Source: Alphaproteobacteria bacterium SS10 (GTDB taxonomy: Bacteria > Pseudomonadota > Alphaproteobacteria > TMED2). From it: a stretch of DNA of 64,000 nucleotides. Within the stretch, counting starts at the first letter, position 1; each line of letters starts with the position of its first letter. The stretch spans positions 86,912 through 150,911 of the forward strand of contig JAHCML010000009.1 in NCBI GenBank assembly GCA_019192455.1. The letters run 5' to 3'. Shown here in pieces: positions 44,970 through 55,971 of the stretch. The notes beneath the pieces were generated by a model, which was not told where the DNA came from, made no database searches, and saw only the letters and a list, made by a program, of their open reading frames with translations. A program made the position numbers and the translations under genes.

Positions 44970-45901
44970 CGGCCTGCCTCCGCCTCTGACACCACGGCCG
45001 TGACGCTATAGATGCTTTCCGGCTCGCTAATCAGCTCCCGGGTCAGACCACCGGCGACCAACAGCAAGATAATCGCCAGCATGGCCCGTGAGGCCTCAGC
45101 TGGGACCTTGCCCGCAACCTTGCTGCCATACTGGGCGCCGAACACGCCGCCAGCCAACAGGATCAACGCTAGGAACACATCTACCGTCTGGTTGGTAACG
45201 GCGTGGAGGAAGGTGCTGACCGCCGTCGTAAACATAATCTGGAATAGCGAGGTGCCGGCAACCAGGCTGGCGGGCATGCCAATGACATAGATCATCGCCG
45301 GGATCAGGAAGAACCCGCCACCGATGCCCAAGACAGCGTTCAACAAGCCGGCCAAAAAGCCGATGCCACCCGGCAGTAAAGCACTGATATAAAGACGAGA
45401 TTGTGGGAACCGCATCTTCCACGGCAGGCCATGAAGGCGGCTATGCCGTTGCCGTTTGGTGGCCGCACCAGCACCCCGCCGCCGTCGGATCAGGCTGCGA
45501 ATACTCTCCGTGATCATCAACCCGCCGATCAGGCCAAGGGTGATCACATAGGATAGGGAAATCACCAGATCGATCTGACCCAGCACACTCAAAATGCGGA
45601 AGATCGTGATGCCGACAAAGGTGCCGAGGACACCGCCAGCCAACATGACCAGTCCCATTTTGATGTCCACATGCCCGCGTTTTAGGTGGGCCAGGACACC
45701 GGAAACAGAGTTCGCGACCAGTTGGTTTGCCTGGGTACCCACGGCCACCGGGGCCGGGATGCCGATAAAGATCAGAAGCGGCGTCATCATGAAGCCACCG
45801 CCAACCCCGAACATGCCCGATAGGAACCCGACACCGCCGCCAAGCAGCAGCAGCATGAACGGGTCGATCGAGAGTTCCGCGATCGGCAAATAGATCTGCA
45901 T
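44966..45901 (-). CDS. Sulfite exporter TauE/SafE family permease
   Basis: 311 residues, about eight hydrophobic segments in two halves. Each half begins with the characteristic GGG-motif loop, GMFGVGGGFMMTPLL near 30-44 and AVLGIGGGFFLIPAMIY near 185-200. It likely exports sulfite or organosulfonates across the inner membrane. The next gene downstream, Alph_Pro_TM, is read with a 4-bp overlap; the N-terminus starts in the ATG at 45901. Confidence 0.93.
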   Translation of the reverse strand: MQIYLPIAELSIDPFMLLLLGGGVGFLSGMFGVGGGFMMTPLLIFIGIPAPVAVGTQANQLVANSVSGVLAHLKRGHVDIKMGLVMLAGGVLGTFVGITIFRILSVLGQIDLVISLSYVITLGLIGGLMITESIRSLIRRRRGAGAATKRQRHSRLHGLPWKMRFPQSRLYISALLPGGIGFLAGLLNAVLGIGGGFFLIPAMIYVIGMPASLVAGTSLFQIMFTTAVSTFLHAVTNQTVDVFLALILLAGGVFGAQYGSKVAGKVPAEASRAMLAIILLLVAGGLTRELISEPESIYSVTAVVSEAEAGR

Positions 45902-46046
45902 CAGCGAGAAACAGGCATAAGGGTTAAAAATCTCGACAGCTCAGGGCCTTACCCCCGGTTCTGCGCCGCGGATAAGGAATTGGCAAGTCGAAACCGGGTT
46001 TTACCCCGATATCAGCCGAAAACGCGGCCTGGCCCAGCGATCTGGC

Positions 46047-46928
46047 TTAGCGATCTTGGCGATCCGGCAGGCTGGTCGGCTCACCACCCAAATCGAGGTC
46101 GAAGGCGGCACCGGAAGACGATGCTGGGGCCGTGGTAAAGCCCTCTGGCAGGCGGGGCTCATCCGGCTGTGGGCGGGCCTGGCGCTGCTGGATCACCGCG
46201 GGTTGCCCCGCTTGCGGTGCGGTGCGGATCTGTTGCACCTGGCTGTTAGGCAGGGGCTCACAACGCTGAGCACCAGTGGCGTCATTGATCAGCCGCCCGG
46301 TTTGCTGCTGGATCAGGAAGACCGAGCTGATGCCGCCGCGGTCACCATTGGTTAGCGGGGTCAGGGTAACCGTGGCTTGCTGGCCCACCTGGAACAGCCG
46401 GTCGAGGCGGAAATCAGCAGCGGGGATAATACGCCGCTTACCACCCAGGATCGGCACATTCTGGCCCTTATAGGTGAACGGCTCCACATGGCCGAGGCCG
46501 ATAATCTGTTCCCGGTCACCCTGCTCAAGCTCCACAATCATGAAGTTCTCAAGCTGGATTGGCGCGGTGCCATCGGGGCTGCCAGCCAGATACATCGCCT
46601 CACACGCGCCGGGGGTTACCTGAACCTGGGCGGGTGGGGTGATGAAGTAGGGGCGGCGGCTATAGCCACGGGTCTGAACTTCAACGCCCAGGTGAGGCTG
46701 GGCCCGAAACTCGGTCACCGGGCGGAAGGAGACAGCGGCGATCATGGCCACGGTCCGCTGCTGAGGTGCGCTCAGGGCGGCAATGCTGCCGGAAATGTCC
46801 GGTGCCTCCGGCAGGCTAAACTCAGGCGCCTCAACATCAACACCGAGGGCGCGCAGCTCAGCACAGGCGCCGGGGGCCAGGGCGGCGGTCGCGATCAAGC
46901 AGCTGCGGGTGAGGGCCTTGATCATCAC
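46047..46928 (-). CDS. Uncharacterised secreted protein, paralogue of the lipoprotein downstream of trpS
   Basis: 293 residues. The N-terminal hydrophobic segment (4-22) ends in PGACAE, a lipobox-like but imperfect motif. Residues 113-124 read YLAGSPDGTAPI, then an acidic FMIVELE, identical in layout to the protein encoded at 46925-47503. The C-terminal third is Pro/Gln-rich and low-complexity. Not recognised as any named family. Starts in ATGATG 4 bp before the end of the upstream gene, so the pair is translationally coupled. Confidence 0.7.
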   Translation of the reverse strand: MMIKALTRSCLIATAALAPGACAELRALGVDVEAPEFSLPEAPDISGSIAALSAPQQRTVAMIAAVSFRPVTEFRAQPHLGVEVQTRGYSRRPYFITPPAQVQVTPGACEAMYLAGSPDGTAPIQLENFMIVELEQGDREQIIGLGHVEPFTYKGQNVPILGGKRRIIPAADFRLDRLFQVGQQATVTLTPLTNGDRGGISSVFLIQQQTGRLINDATGAQRCEPLPNSQVQQIRTAPQAGQPAVIQQRQARPQPDEPRLPEGFTTAPASSSGAAFDLDLGGEPTSLPDRQDR

Positions 46929-47503
46929 TCAGCGCAGCTCCGCGGTGTCCAGGCCGTCTCGGGGAACTCAACGATCAAATAGACCGGTGTCGATTGCGCA
47001 ATAACGCCCAAATCCATCGGTACGGCGCCAACCAGGCGCGTTTCGCAGGCGGGTAGCAGATCGGTTAAGTCAATGGCGCCCGCCGGGATCGGCATGCCCT
47101 GGTACAGGTTTTCGACCGGCACCTTCTGGCGGCGTACCTGGCCGATATCACCGGCGGCGAACTGGCCAATGCCGCTTGGCGTTGATGGGTCCTCAATCTC
47201 CAGGATCAGGAAGTCATCAATCTCAATCGGTGCGGTGCCATCGGCAGATCCCGCGAGATAAACGCGCGTCCCTGGTGCCCGGCGGATTGGCAGGGCGCCA
47301 GGCTCAATCAGCGGGGTTGGGGCGATCCGCTCACCATCTTCCATCTCAACTGAGAAGCGGAGATCAGCAGCGAAGCCAAGCTGGGTTGAGCCTTTTTGTT
47401 CCACAGCCGGAATGAGCTTGGCGCGGCCCTCATCATGAAGCGTCCCACCACAGGCGGTGAGCAGCAGAAGCGTTAGGATAAGGGCGGCCGCGCGTTTGAT
47501 CAT
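46925..47503 (-). CDS. Uncharacterised lipoprotein with YLAGSxDGTAPI motif
   Basis: 192 residues. A clear lipoprotein signal: positive residues, hydrophobic ALILTLLLL, and lipobox LTAC with Cys18. The shared motif with the next gene is YLAGSADGTAPI (82-93) followed by DFLILEIE. The C-terminal third has two cysteines (about positions 154 and 190). Function unknown; probably anchored to the outer membrane or inner membrane facing the periplasm. It lies 1 bp after the trpS gene, which it overlaps. Confidence 0.75.
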   Translation of the reverse strand: MIKRAAALILTLLLLTACGGTLHDEGRAKLIPAVEQKGSTQLGFAADLRFSVEMEDGERIAPTPLIEPGALPIRRAPGTRVYLAGSADGTAPIEIDDFLILEIEDPSTPSGIGQFAAGDIGQVRRQKVPVENLYQGMPIPAGAIDLTDLLPACETRLVGAVPMDLGVIAQSTPVYLIVEFPETAWTPRSCAE

Positions 47504-48507
47504 CAGCGAAGCCCCATGATCTTCTGGGTTTCGGCCAAGACCGGTGCCGCCAGGTCATTCGCTTTCTCAGCACCCAGATCGAGGATCCGGTCGATCTCTG
47601 CCATATCGCCGAGCAGGCTGTTCATCCGCTCGGTAATCGGCGCTAGCTTCTCAACCGCGAGGTCGGCCAGTGATTGCTTCAGGCCCGAGAATTGCCCACC
47701 GCCAAACTCACCCAGCACGGCCTCTTTACTCGAACCCGCGAGGGCTGAGTAGATTGTCACCAGGTTATCCGCCTCTGGGCGTCCTTCCAGCCCTTCAACC
47801 TCGCTTGGCAGGGCCTCAGGATCGGTTTTCGCCTTGCGGATCTTGAGGGCGATGTCGTCCGCCGTGTCGGTCAGGTTAATGCGGCTGTAATCCGATTGGT
47901 CGGATTTGCTCATCTTCGATGTGCCATCGCGCAGTGACATAACCCGGGTTGCCTCGCCCAGGATCTGTGGCTCGGGCAGGGGGAAATGCTCAACGCCATA
48001 GCGATGGTTAAAGCTGGTCGCGATCTCGCGGGTCAGCTCCAAATGCTGCTTCTGATCCTCACCCACCGGCACGTGGGTGGCCTTATAGACCAGGATGTCA
48101 GCGGCCATCAGCACAGGGTAGGAGTAGAGGCCAAGCGGCGCCACATCGCGCTTCTTGCCTGCCTTTTCCTTGAACTGGGTCATGCGGTTCAACCAGCCCA
48201 TCGGCGTCAGGGTTGAGAACAACCAAGACAACTCAGAATGGGCGGCAACCCGGCTTTGCTGGAAGATAATGCATTGGGCGGGGTCGATACCGGCGGCGAT
48301 ATAGGCGGCGGTCAGCTCACGCACATTGCGGCGCAGCTCTTCCGGGTCTTGCGGCACGGTGATCGCGTGCAGGTCGACGATGCAAAAGATGCTCTCGTAA
48401 TCGCTTTGCAAATCCACCCAATTGCGCAGCGCCCCAAGGTAGTTACCAAGGTGGAGGCGGTTGGTCGGCTGCATGCCAGACAGAATGCGGCGGGTGGGCT
48501 TAGACAT
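47503..48507 (-). CDS. trpS: Tryptophanyl-tRNA synthetase
   Basis: 334 residues, class I synthetase: the HIGH-type motif is [10 protein letters not shown] near 18-27 and the KMSKS loop is SKMSKSD near 197-203. It charges tRNA-Trp. Start at 48507 is a normal ATG; murJ lies 75 bp upstream on the same strand. It is unusually followed by an overlapping lipoprotein gene. Confidence 0.97.
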   Translation of the reverse strand: MSKPTRRILSGMQPTNRLHLGNYLGALRNWVDLQSDYESIFCIVDLHAITVPQDPEELRRNVRELTAAYIAAGIDPAQCIIFQQSRVAAHSELSWLFSTLTPMGWLNRMTQFKEKAGKKRDVAPLGLYSYPVLMAADILVYKATHVPVGEDQKQHLELTREIATSFNHRYGVEHFPLPEPQILGEATRVMSLRDGTSKMSKSDQSDYSRINLTDTADDIALKIRKAKTDPEALPSEVEGLEGRPEADNLVTIYSALAGSSKEAVLGEFGGGQFSGLKQSLADLAVEKLAPITERMNSLLGDMAEIDRILDLGAEKANDLAAPVLAETQKIMGLR

Positions 48508-48582
48508 GGATTGCTTAAAGACGAAAAACGGATAGGCGGGCCGCTGTTATCCCCGCTGGTATCCGGGGGGTCAAGGACGGGT

Positions 48583-50151
48583 TTATGCAGCCGGTTCAGA
48601 TGGCCCGCTGAGGCTGCGTTTGATCTCCCCCAATCGGCCCGCACCGGTGGCCAGGCAAGCCACAAAATAGGTGACAGCACCAAGGCCGATAAGGCCAAAC
48701 ATCCAGCCGACCCGGCGATAGGCATCACTCAACACATCAATGCCCAACTCGCTGGTAACAAACAGCGCGATTAACAGCGAGGCAGCCATCACCGCCCCGG
48801 CAATGACAATCCGCGGCAGACGGCTTCTAAACCGCTCATCCAGCGTGAAATGCCCGGCCCGCTTAAGCCCCCGCGCCAGCAAGGCGAGGTTCAACCAGGC
48901 AGTGATGCCGGTGGCAAGTGCGATGCCCGCATGGCCCAAGACCTGGATCAACGCGATGCTAAGCGCCGTATTGATCATGGTTGAGATGATCGCGATTTTG
49001 ACCGGGCTCGCCGTATCCTGCCGCGCGAAATAGGCCGCGTTCATAACCTTCACCCCAACATAGGCGGGGATGCCGATGGCATAGGCGGTAAGTGCGGCGG
49101 CGGTGGCAATCGTGTCCTCTGGTCCGAACCGTCCATATTGGAACAGGCCGCCAATGATCGGCCCAGAAATGAGCGCAAGGCCTAGGGCGGCCGGCAGCGC
49201 CAGCAGCAGGCCATATTCCAAGGCGCGGGACAGCAGATGGGTTGCCTCGCCGGTCCGCTCCCCCTTCACCGCGCGGGATAGGCCGGGCAGTAGGGCAGTG
49301 CCGATGGCGATGCCAATAACGCCGAGCGGCAGCTGGTACAGCCGGTCGGCGTAGAACAGCCAGCTAATCGCCCCTGAGGGGAGCAGGGAGGCGAGGATGG
49401 TGTCGATCATCAAATTGATCTGCAGCACCCCGCCGCCGATCAACCCCGGGCCCATGAGCTTGAGCAGCTGGCGCATATCGGGGCCCAGCTGTGGCGCGAT
49501 CAGCTTAGGTGCCACGCCTGCCTTGGCACTGGCCGCCAGCAGCAGGATCAGCTGCAGCACCCCGGCCACCGTGACCGCGTAGGCCATGGCAATGGCGGGC
49601 TTCCCCTCACCAAACCAGGCATAGAGTAGGGCGATAATCAGTGCGCTGTTGAACAGGATGGGGGCGGCGGCAAAGGGGGCAAACCGCCCAATGCTGTTCA
49701 GCAACCCACCCAGCAGGGCAACGATTGAGATCAGCAGCAGATAGGGAAAGGTGATCCGCGCCAGATCGACGGCAGCCTGAAACTTATCCGGCTCATCCAC
49801 GAAACCGGGCGCCAAAACGGTCACCACGGCGGGCATGAAGACCAGACCCAACACCACAAAGGGCAGCAGGAATGAGATCATCAGGGCCAGGGCCTGTTCT
49901 GCCAGTCTGCGCCCGGCCTCTGCGCCCTCATCCTCAATCTTGCCGGAAACGAGCGGGACGAAGGCGGCGCTGAACGCCCCCTCGGCAAACAAGCGGCGGA
50001 AGAAATTGGGCAGCTTCAACGCCACGAAGAAGGCATCGGCCAGGGGCCCAGCACCCAACACAATCGCGGTCAGCAGATCCCGGGCAAAGCCGAATACCCG
50101 GCTGACCATGGTCAGACCGCCAACTGTGAAAATGGCACGGGCGAGGGACAT
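48583..50151 (-). CDS. murJ: Lipid II flippase MurJ
   Basis: About 522 residues, with 13-14 hydrophobic segments. The start is the conserved MSLARAIFTVGGLTMVSRVFGFARD, followed by LPNFFRRLFAEGAFS and FAPFAAAPILFN. It flips lipid II to the periplasm for peptidoglycan synthesis. The longer frame beginning at 50205 uses TTG and lacks conservation; the ATG at 50151 is preferred. glnD lies 158 bp upstream on the same strand; murJ-glnD-mutS is a typical alphaproteobacterial order. Confidence 0.95.
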   Translation of the reverse strand: MSLARAIFTVGGLTMVSRVFGFARDLLTAIVLGAGPLADAFFVALKLPNFFRRLFAEGAFSAAFVPLVSGKIEDEGAEAGRRLAEQALALMISFLLPFVVLGLVFMPAVVTVLAPGFVDEPDKFQAAVDLARITFPYLLLISIVALLGGLLNSIGRFAPFAAAPILFNSALIIALLYAWFGEGKPAIAMAYAVTVAGVLQLILLLAASAKAGVAPKLIAPQLGPDMRQLLKLMGPGLIGGGVLQINLMIDTILASLLPSGAISWLFYADRLYQLPLGVIGIAIGTALLPGLSRAVKGERTGEATHLLSRALEYGLLLALPAALGLALISGPIIGGLFQYGRFGPEDTIATAAALTAYAIGIPAYVGVKVMNAAYFARQDTASPVKIAIISTMINTALSIALIQVLGHAGIALATGITAWLNLALLARGLKRAGHFTLDERFRSRLPRIVIAGAVMAASLLIALFVTSELGIDVLSDAYRRVGWMFGLIGLGAVTYFVACLATGAGRLGEIKRSLSGPSEPAA

Positions 50152-50309
50152 TCTGTGTGGCTTAGCCGAGGTGTAGCTGGGGGCGATTGGGTCTTTACTG
50201 CCCAACCAGCCCTAACGGAATTCAGCGGCGCTGATAAGGCAGGCTGGGTAAAGCCCGCTATATCGCGGTCACGCTGATGAATTTTGGCATGCCTTAACGA
50301 AGGGCCTGA

Positions 50310-53237
50310 TTAGCCCGCCCGCTCCAGCGACCCGCGCTCTTTTCGACGCGTGCTGGCCTTATAGCTGCCGGGCTGATCAGGCGGCTGATCGCTATCGTCA
50401 TCGCCTGGGTCAATCACTGCCAAGAGACGTTCACGCAGCTGCGCAAGCCGATCTGGGTGGGTGATTTTCAGGCCGCCCGGATCACGCAAGTAGAAGACAT
50501 CAATCGCCTTCTCCCCATAGGTGGTGACCTTCGCGGCGGAAATCTGCAGCCGTTCATCGGTCAGGGTGCGGCCTAGATCATAAAGCAGACCCGGTCGATC
50601 CCGGCCATTTACCTCAATCACCGTGCTGCGGTTGCTGGCCTGATTATCGATCAGCACGCGCGGTGGCACGGTGAAGACATGGGTGCGTGATGGCAGGTCA
50701 TGGCGATGGCGTGCGATCTTCTTATCGAGGAAGCTCTGATCCTCAAGCGCGCGGTGGATGTTGATTGAGAGCTTGGCGAGTTTGTCCCCGCTGCCGATTG
50801 GGTTGCCCTGCAAATCCTGGATGGCGAACACATCCAGCACCCAACCATGGTTGAAGGTGAAGATCTTCGCGTCCAGGATGCTGGCGCCGGTGGCGGCAAT
50901 GGCCCCGGTCAGGGCGGCGAACAGGCCCTTACGGTCCTTGGTAATCACGGCAACCTGGGTATAGCCCGCCGCCACATCGACCCGGGTGTCGAGCGCCAGC
51001 TCTTGGTTCTCAGTTTGCGCGCCATGCATCAGCCGGGCGAGATGGGCCAGCTGCTCCGGTGGGAAGGCATGCCAAAGCCCGGCGGGTGCCACCTCAATGA
51101 ACCCGCGAATGCGATCGCCAGACCAATCGCTGAGTTGCTCGCGCAGGCCCTCAACCAGCCGGGAATCATAGGTAGCTGGTGGTCGCATATTGTCGTCGGG
51201 CGTCAGCCGCTGTTCGGTTACGAAGAACAGGCGGCGCAGCAACCCGGCCTTCCAGGCATTCCAGCGATCGGGCCCAACCGCCGCGATATCGACGGTGGTC
51301 AGGACATGCAGCAGGCGCAGGCGTTCGGTGGATTGGATCAGATTGACGAAATCATCGACTGCCTTGGGGTCATCCAAATCTCGTTTCAGCGCCGTGCGTG
51401 ACATGGCCAAATGCCAGCGAACTAGCCAGGCGACGGTTTCCGTTTCCTCAGGTGTCAGGCCGAGGCGCGGGCAGACCTTGAGCGCCACCTTCTCGCCTAA
51501 AATCGAGTGATCACCATTGCGGCCCTTGGCGATATCGTGGAGCAGGACCGCCACAAATAGCGCGCGGGTTGAGCTGATCTTGCCATAGACCTCAGTCGCC
51601 AGGGGGAAGTCCTCTGCCCGGCTGCCATCGGCGATACCGTGGAGGATTTCCACCGCATGCAGCGTGTGCTCGTCCACCGTGTAGACGTGGTACATGTCGT
51701 ACTGCATCTGCGCCACGATCCGCGCCCAATCAGGCAGGAAACGACCAATCACGCCGGTATCGTTCATCAGCTTAAGAATGCGGATCGCGTTCTTGCCGGT
51801 CAGGATGTCCAGGAAGACCGCATTACAGGCGGGGTCGTTCTGGATCTTCCGGCCAATGCGCCGATGCTCACGACTAATCCGCTGTAGCGAGGCCGGGTGA
51901 ATAAACCGACCTGAGGTTTGGGCCACCCGGAAGATGCGGATCAAATCCTCCGGCTGTTTTCTCAAATGATCGTCGCTCGGCAGGTGCAGCCAGCCGCCCT
52001 GAACCGGGAAGCCCTCAATGTCAAATGCCCAGATGGCGCGGCCAATGCGGGCGATCCGCCCGGTGAAGACCCGATCCTGGAACAGTGCCGTCATGTTACG
52101 GCTCAGCGCACCAACCTCCTTTGCGACCAGGAAGTAGTGCTTCATGAACCGCTCAACGCCTAGGGTTTTGCCGTGGTCGACATAGCCGAGGCGTCGGCTC
52201 AACTCTGGTTGCAGGTCAAAGGTGAGGCGGTCTTCACCGCGACCGGTGAGGTAGTGCAGATGGGCGCGTACAGCCCAGAGGAAGTTCTGCGCCCGGTCGA
52301 ACGTCTCGGCCTCTTCCTCGCTGATCTCACCTAGATCGACCAGATCATGGACCCGGTCGACCCGGTGGACATATTTCGCGATCCAGAACAGCACATGCAG
52401 GTCGCGCAGGGCGCCCAGGCCGTTCTTAACGTTGGGCTCAAGCACGTAGCGGCTGTCCCCCACCTCATGGTGGCGTGCATCGCGCTCCTCCATCTTCGCC
52501 TGGATGAAGGCGGGGGCGGTCCCGGCCATCACATCGTTCTCAAACTTGCCCTGAAACTCCTCAAACACCTCGGTATCACCGGCGAGGAAGCGGGATTCCA
52601 GCAAGTTGGTGCGGATCGTCATATCCGCCTTGGCCTGGCGGATACAGTCATCGACGCTGCGCACCGCCTGACCAACCTTCAGGCCCAAATCCCAAAGGAA
52701 ATAGAGAACGAATTCAACGCTCTGCTCAATCGTCGGCGTGCGCTTATAGGGCAGGATGAACAGCAGATCGATGTCGGATTGGGGCGAGAGTTCGGCCCGG
52801 CCATAGCCGCCGGTGGCAATCAGGGCCAAGCGCTCACCGGCGGTGGGGTTGGCAATCGGGTGGGCGACCTTAGTGCCCAGATGATAGATCGCCTGGATCA
52901 CCCCATCGGCTAGCTGGGCGTGTTGGCGCACACAGATGGCGCCGGTCGCATCGCCGGCGCGGCCATTTTCGAACTGGTTGCAGATCTCGGCATGACCATC
53001 GGCCAGGATCTTCTTCAGATACTCCAGCACCGCCGGGCGGCCCTTGCCATCGGCCCATTTGGTTTTGAGCGTCTTGTTTAGTCGTTCAGCAGGCGGCAGG
53101 GCGGCGAGGCCCGGCACAACCAAATCGCCCAGATAGTTGCTGGCCGCGCGCTTGGCGGCCGCCTTTGCCTGGCCTTTTGGTGCTGGCTTCGCGGCCTTCC
53201 TACCCTTCGGCTTTTTCGGGGTGGGTTGCTTACTCAA
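50310..53237 (-). CDS. glnD: Bifunctional uridylyltransferase/uridylyl-removing enzyme GlnD
   Basis: 975 residues. Residues 1-30 are a basic Lys/Ala/Pro tail, then the nucleotidyltransferase motif [20 protein letters not shown] at 141-160, an HD domain ([12 protein letters not shown]) near 570, and two C-terminal ACT domains ([20 protein letters not shown] and [18 protein letters not shown]). It modifies and demodifies the PII signal protein in response to glutamine and so controls nitrogen assimilation. Its start overlaps the mutS stop by 4 bp. Confidence 0.97.
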   Translation of the reverse strand: MSKQPTPKKPKGRKAAKPAPKGQAKAAAKRAASNYLGDLVVPGLAALPPAERLNKTLKTKWADGKGRPAVLEYLKKILADGHAEICNQFENGRAGDATGAICVRQHAQLADGVIQAIYHLGTKVAHPIANPTAGERLALIATGGYGRAELSPQSDIDLLFILPYKRTPTIEQSVEFVLYFLWDLGLKVGQAVRSVDDCIRQAKADMTIRTNLLESRFLAGDTEVFEEFQGKFENDVMAGTAPAFIQAKMEERDARHHEVGDSRYVLEPNVKNGLGALRDLHVLFWIAKYVHRVDRVHDLVDLGEISEEEAETFDRAQNFLWAVRAHLHYLTGRGEDRLTFDLQPELSRRLGYVDHGKTLGVERFMKHYFLVAKEVGALSRNMTALFQDRVFTGRIARIGRAIWAFDIEGFPVQGGWLHLPSDDHLRKQPEDLIRIFRVAQTSGRFIHPASLQRISREHRRIGRKIQNDPACNAVFLDILTGKNAIRILKLMNDTGVIGRFLPDWARIVAQMQYDMYHVYTVDEHTLHAVEILHGIADGSRAEDFPLATEVYGKISSTRALFVAVLLHDIAKGRNGDHSILGEKVALKVCPRLGLTPEETETVAWLVRWHLAMSRTALKRDLDDPKAVDDFVNLIQSTERLRLLHVLTTVDIAAVGPDRWNAWKAGLLRRLFFVTEQRLTPDDNMRPPATYDSRLVEGLREQLSDWSGDRIRGFIEVAPAGLWHAFPPEQLAHLARLMHGAQTENQELALDTRVDVAAGYTQVAVITKDRKGLFAALTGAIAATGASILDAKIFTFNHGWVLDVFAIQDLQGNPIGSGDKLAKLSINIHRALEDQSFLDKKIARHRHDLPSRTHVFTVPPRVLIDNQASNRSTVIEVNGRDRPGLLYDLGRTLTDERLQISAAKVTTYGEKAIDVFYLRDPGGLKITHPDRLAQLRERLLAVIDPGDDDSDQPPDQPGSYKASTRRKERGSLERAG

Positions 53238-55936
53238 TTTGGCTGCTCTCGCTCCTTCGCCAGCCGGTCTAGCTCATAGACTAGCTCAAGTGCCTGGCGG
53301 GGGCTCAAATCATCTGGGGTGATCTCAGCGAGGCGCTGCTCCACCGGTGAGGGTTCTTGTTCAACCTCTGCTGATGGTTCCGGGATCGCGTGAAAGAGCG
53401 GTAAATCCTGCGCCAGATTACTGGCCTTGCCGCCCTGACGCTCCCCGGCCTCTAAGGTCTCAAGCACGGTTTTCGCCCGCTTGATCACCGGCTTGGGCAG
53501 GCCAGCCAGTTGCGCCACCTGAATACCGTAGGAACGATCGGCGGCACCGGCGCCAACACTGTGCAGGAAGACCACATCGCCCTGCCATTCCTTCACCCGC
53601 ATATGGTGGTTGGCGAGGCCATTGAGCTTGGCACTGAGGCCCGTCAGCTCATGATAGTGGGTGGCGAATAGGCCCCGGCACTGGTTCTTATCGTGCAGAT
53701 ATTCAACGCATGCCCAGGCCAGCGACATGCCGTCAAAGGTGGCGGTGCCCCGGCCGATCTCGTCCAGAATAACCAGGGACTTGGATCCTGCTCGGTGCAG
53801 GATCGCGGCGGTCTCTAGCATCTCAACCATGAAGGTTGAGCGACCCTTGGCCAAATCATCGGCGGCACCAACCCGAGCAAATAGCCGGTCAACAATGCCA
53901 ATCTTGGCCGCCTCGGCGGGCACAAAACCGCCCATCTGCGCCAGGATAACGATCAGCGCGTTCTGGCGGAGGAAGGTTGATTTACCGGCCATGTTCGGGC
54001 CGGTCAGCAACCAAAGCCGCCCCGTATCCTCAAGCTGGCAATCATTGGCGACAAACCCTTGGGGTCCCGTCTCGGCCAGTTGTTCCACCACCGGGTGGCG
54101 GCCGCCGGTGATCTCAAACGCCATATCCTCGCTCATTTCAGGGCGGGTATAGCGTTCGGTGACGGCAAGGTTGGCAAGGGCGGTGGCCATATCAGCCTCA
54201 GCGGCGGCAGCGGCCAGGGCGCGCAGCGGCTCGGTCTGGCTTAAAATACTGCGGCGGAGGTCTTCGAACAGCTCCAGCTCAATCGCCAGGGCGCGGTCGC
54301 CTGCCTGGCTCATCTGCTGCTCAAGATCCGCCAGTTCCGTCGTGGTGAAACGCACAGCATTCGCTAGTGTCTGGCGGTGGATGAACTGCTCGTTATGGGC
54401 GGGGTCGCGCAGTTTATCGGCGTGAAGGGCCGTCACCTCAATGAAGTAGCCCAACACATTGTTGTGCTTGATCTTCAGCCGCTCAACGCTCGTTTCGGAT
54501 GCGTAACGAGCCTGCATCTCAGCGATATACTGGCGGCCTTCGGTTTGAAGCTTGCGGTATTTATCCAGCTCTTCGGTATAGCCGGTGGCGATAAACCCAC
54601 CATCGCGGGCCAGCAGCGGGGCCTCATCAGCCAACGCCCCAGTTAGCAGGGTTGGCAGCCCCTCAGGCGGGGTAAGTGGGTCAATCAGATCAGCGAGGTT
54701 GGTCGGCAGATCCTTGGCTTTGGATAGCTGGGCCGCCAACGCCTCTGCGGTTTCCATAGCCTGCCTGATGGCCAGCATGTCGCGTGGGCCACCACGCTCG
54801 AGGCCAAGGCGGGATAGCGCCCGTTCAATATCCGGCATGGCCTTGAGGTGATCGCGCAGGGTTGCCTCTTCCCCACGCTCGGCAACTAGCCAAGCAACCG
54901 CATCATGGCGGTTGGTGATGGCGGTCAGGCTGGTGCTGGGGGCGACCAGGCGCTGGGCAAGGGCCCGTGCGCCGGCGGCGGTAACCGTGCGGTCAATGGT
55001 GGCAAGCAGACTGCCGCGCCGTTCCCCGCTCTGGGTGCGGGTCAGTTCAAGAGCACGGCGGGTGACGGCATCGATCTCCAGGCTGCCATCATCAACCTCC
55101 CTTCGTGGACGTTCCAGCGGGGCATGCTGACCACATTGGGTCAGGGTGATGTAATCGATCAGCGCGCCAAGGGCGGTTAGCTCGGCGGTTTCAAACCCGC
55201 CAAAGGCATCAACCGATCCAACCTCATAGAAGTCGGTGAGGCGCTTGCTGGCGTTATTGGCATCAAACCGGGCATTTGGCTGAAACGCGATCAGGCCACG
55301 CCATTCGTTCAGCAGCTCGCGGGTGGCCGGGTGCTGCTCCAATCGTTGTGGTGCCAGGATCTCCGACGGTTCAAACCGGGCGATAGCACCGTTTAGCCTC
55401 GCGGCATCAAGCCACTGGGTCATCACCGTACCGGTGGAGAGATCAGCGGCGGCGAGGCCATAGCGGCCCGCCTGCTCAACCACCGCGATCAGGAAGTTAT
55501 GCTGACGGGCATCCAGCAGCGTGTCTTCGGTTAGGGTACCGGGGGTGACGACACGGATGACGTCACGTCGGACCAGCGCCTTTGAGCCTGCGCGTTTCTT
55601 GGCCTGCTCTGGTGTTTCGGTCTGCTCGCAGATGGCAACCTTATGGCCCTGCTTGATCAGCCGGGCGAGGTAGCCCTCATAGGCATGGAAGGGCACGCCG
55701 CACATGGGGATGTCATTGCCACCAGCATTGCCGCGCCGGGTCAGGGTGATGTCCAGCGCTGCCGAGGCCGTTACCGCATCCTCTAAGAACAGCTCATAAA
55801 AATCGCCCATGCGGTAGAACAGCAGGCAGTCAGGATGCGCCCGTTTGATGCCGGCATATTGCTGCATCATTGGGGTATCCGGCAGGTCGTCGAGGCCTGG
55901 GATCTCGCTGGTGTTATGGGTGCTGCCGTCGGGCAT
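53234..55936 (-). CDS. mutS: DNA mismatch repair protein MutS
   Basis: 900 residues. The mismatch-binding Phe-x-Glu is in MGDFYELF (F46, E48). The ATPase has GPNMAGKST (Walker A) and [16 protein letters not shown] (Walker B). The C-terminal end carries a short linker and the small dimerisation region. It finds base mismatches and recruits MutL. The gene is followed 4 bp into glnD. The start MPDGST is the only conserved one; hemW lies 36 bp upstream. Confidence 0.98.
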   Translation of the reverse strand: MPDGSTHNTSEIPGLDDLPDTPMMQQYAGIKRAHPDCLLFYRMGDFYELFLEDAVTASAALDITLTRRGNAGGNDIPMCGVPFHAYEGYLARLIKQGHKVAICEQTETPEQAKKRAGSKALVRRDVIRVVTPGTLTEDTLLDARQHNFLIAVVEQAGRYGLAAADLSTGTVMTQWLDAARLNGAIARFEPSEILAPQRLEQHPATRELLNEWRGLIAFQPNARFDANNASKRLTDFYEVGSVDAFGGFETAELTALGALIDYITLTQCGQHAPLERPRREVDDGSLEIDAVTRRALELTRTQSGERRGSLLATIDRTVTAAGARALAQRLVAPSTSLTAITNRHDAVAWLVAERGEEATLRDHLKAMPDIERALSRLGLERGGPRDMLAIRQAMETAEALAAQLSKAKDLPTNLADLIDPLTPPEGLPTLLTGALADEAPLLARDGGFIATGYTEELDKYRKLQTEGRQYIAEMQARYASETSVERLKIKHNNVLGYFIEVTALHADKLRDPAHNEQFIHRQTLANAVRFTTTELADLEQQMSQAGDRALAIELELFEDLRRSILSQTEPLRALAAAAAEADMATALANLAVTERYTRPEMSEDMAFEITGGRHPVVEQLAETGPQGFVANDCQLEDTGRLWLLTGPNMAGKSTFLRQNALIVILAQMGGFVPAEAAKIGIVDRLFARVGAADDLAKGRSTFMVEMLETAAILHRAGSKSLVILDEIGRGTATFDGMSLAWACVEYLHDKNQCRGLFATHYHELTGLSAKLNGLANHHMRVKEWQGDVVFLHSVGAGAADRSYGIQVAQLAGLPKPVIKRAKTVLETLEAGERQGGKASNLAQDLPLFHAIPEPSAEVEQEPSPVEQRLAEITPDDLSPRQALELVYELDRLAKEREQPN

Positions 55937-55971
55937 TTGGTGTCGGCGTGGGTGTGGGCGCGGGCGGAGTT

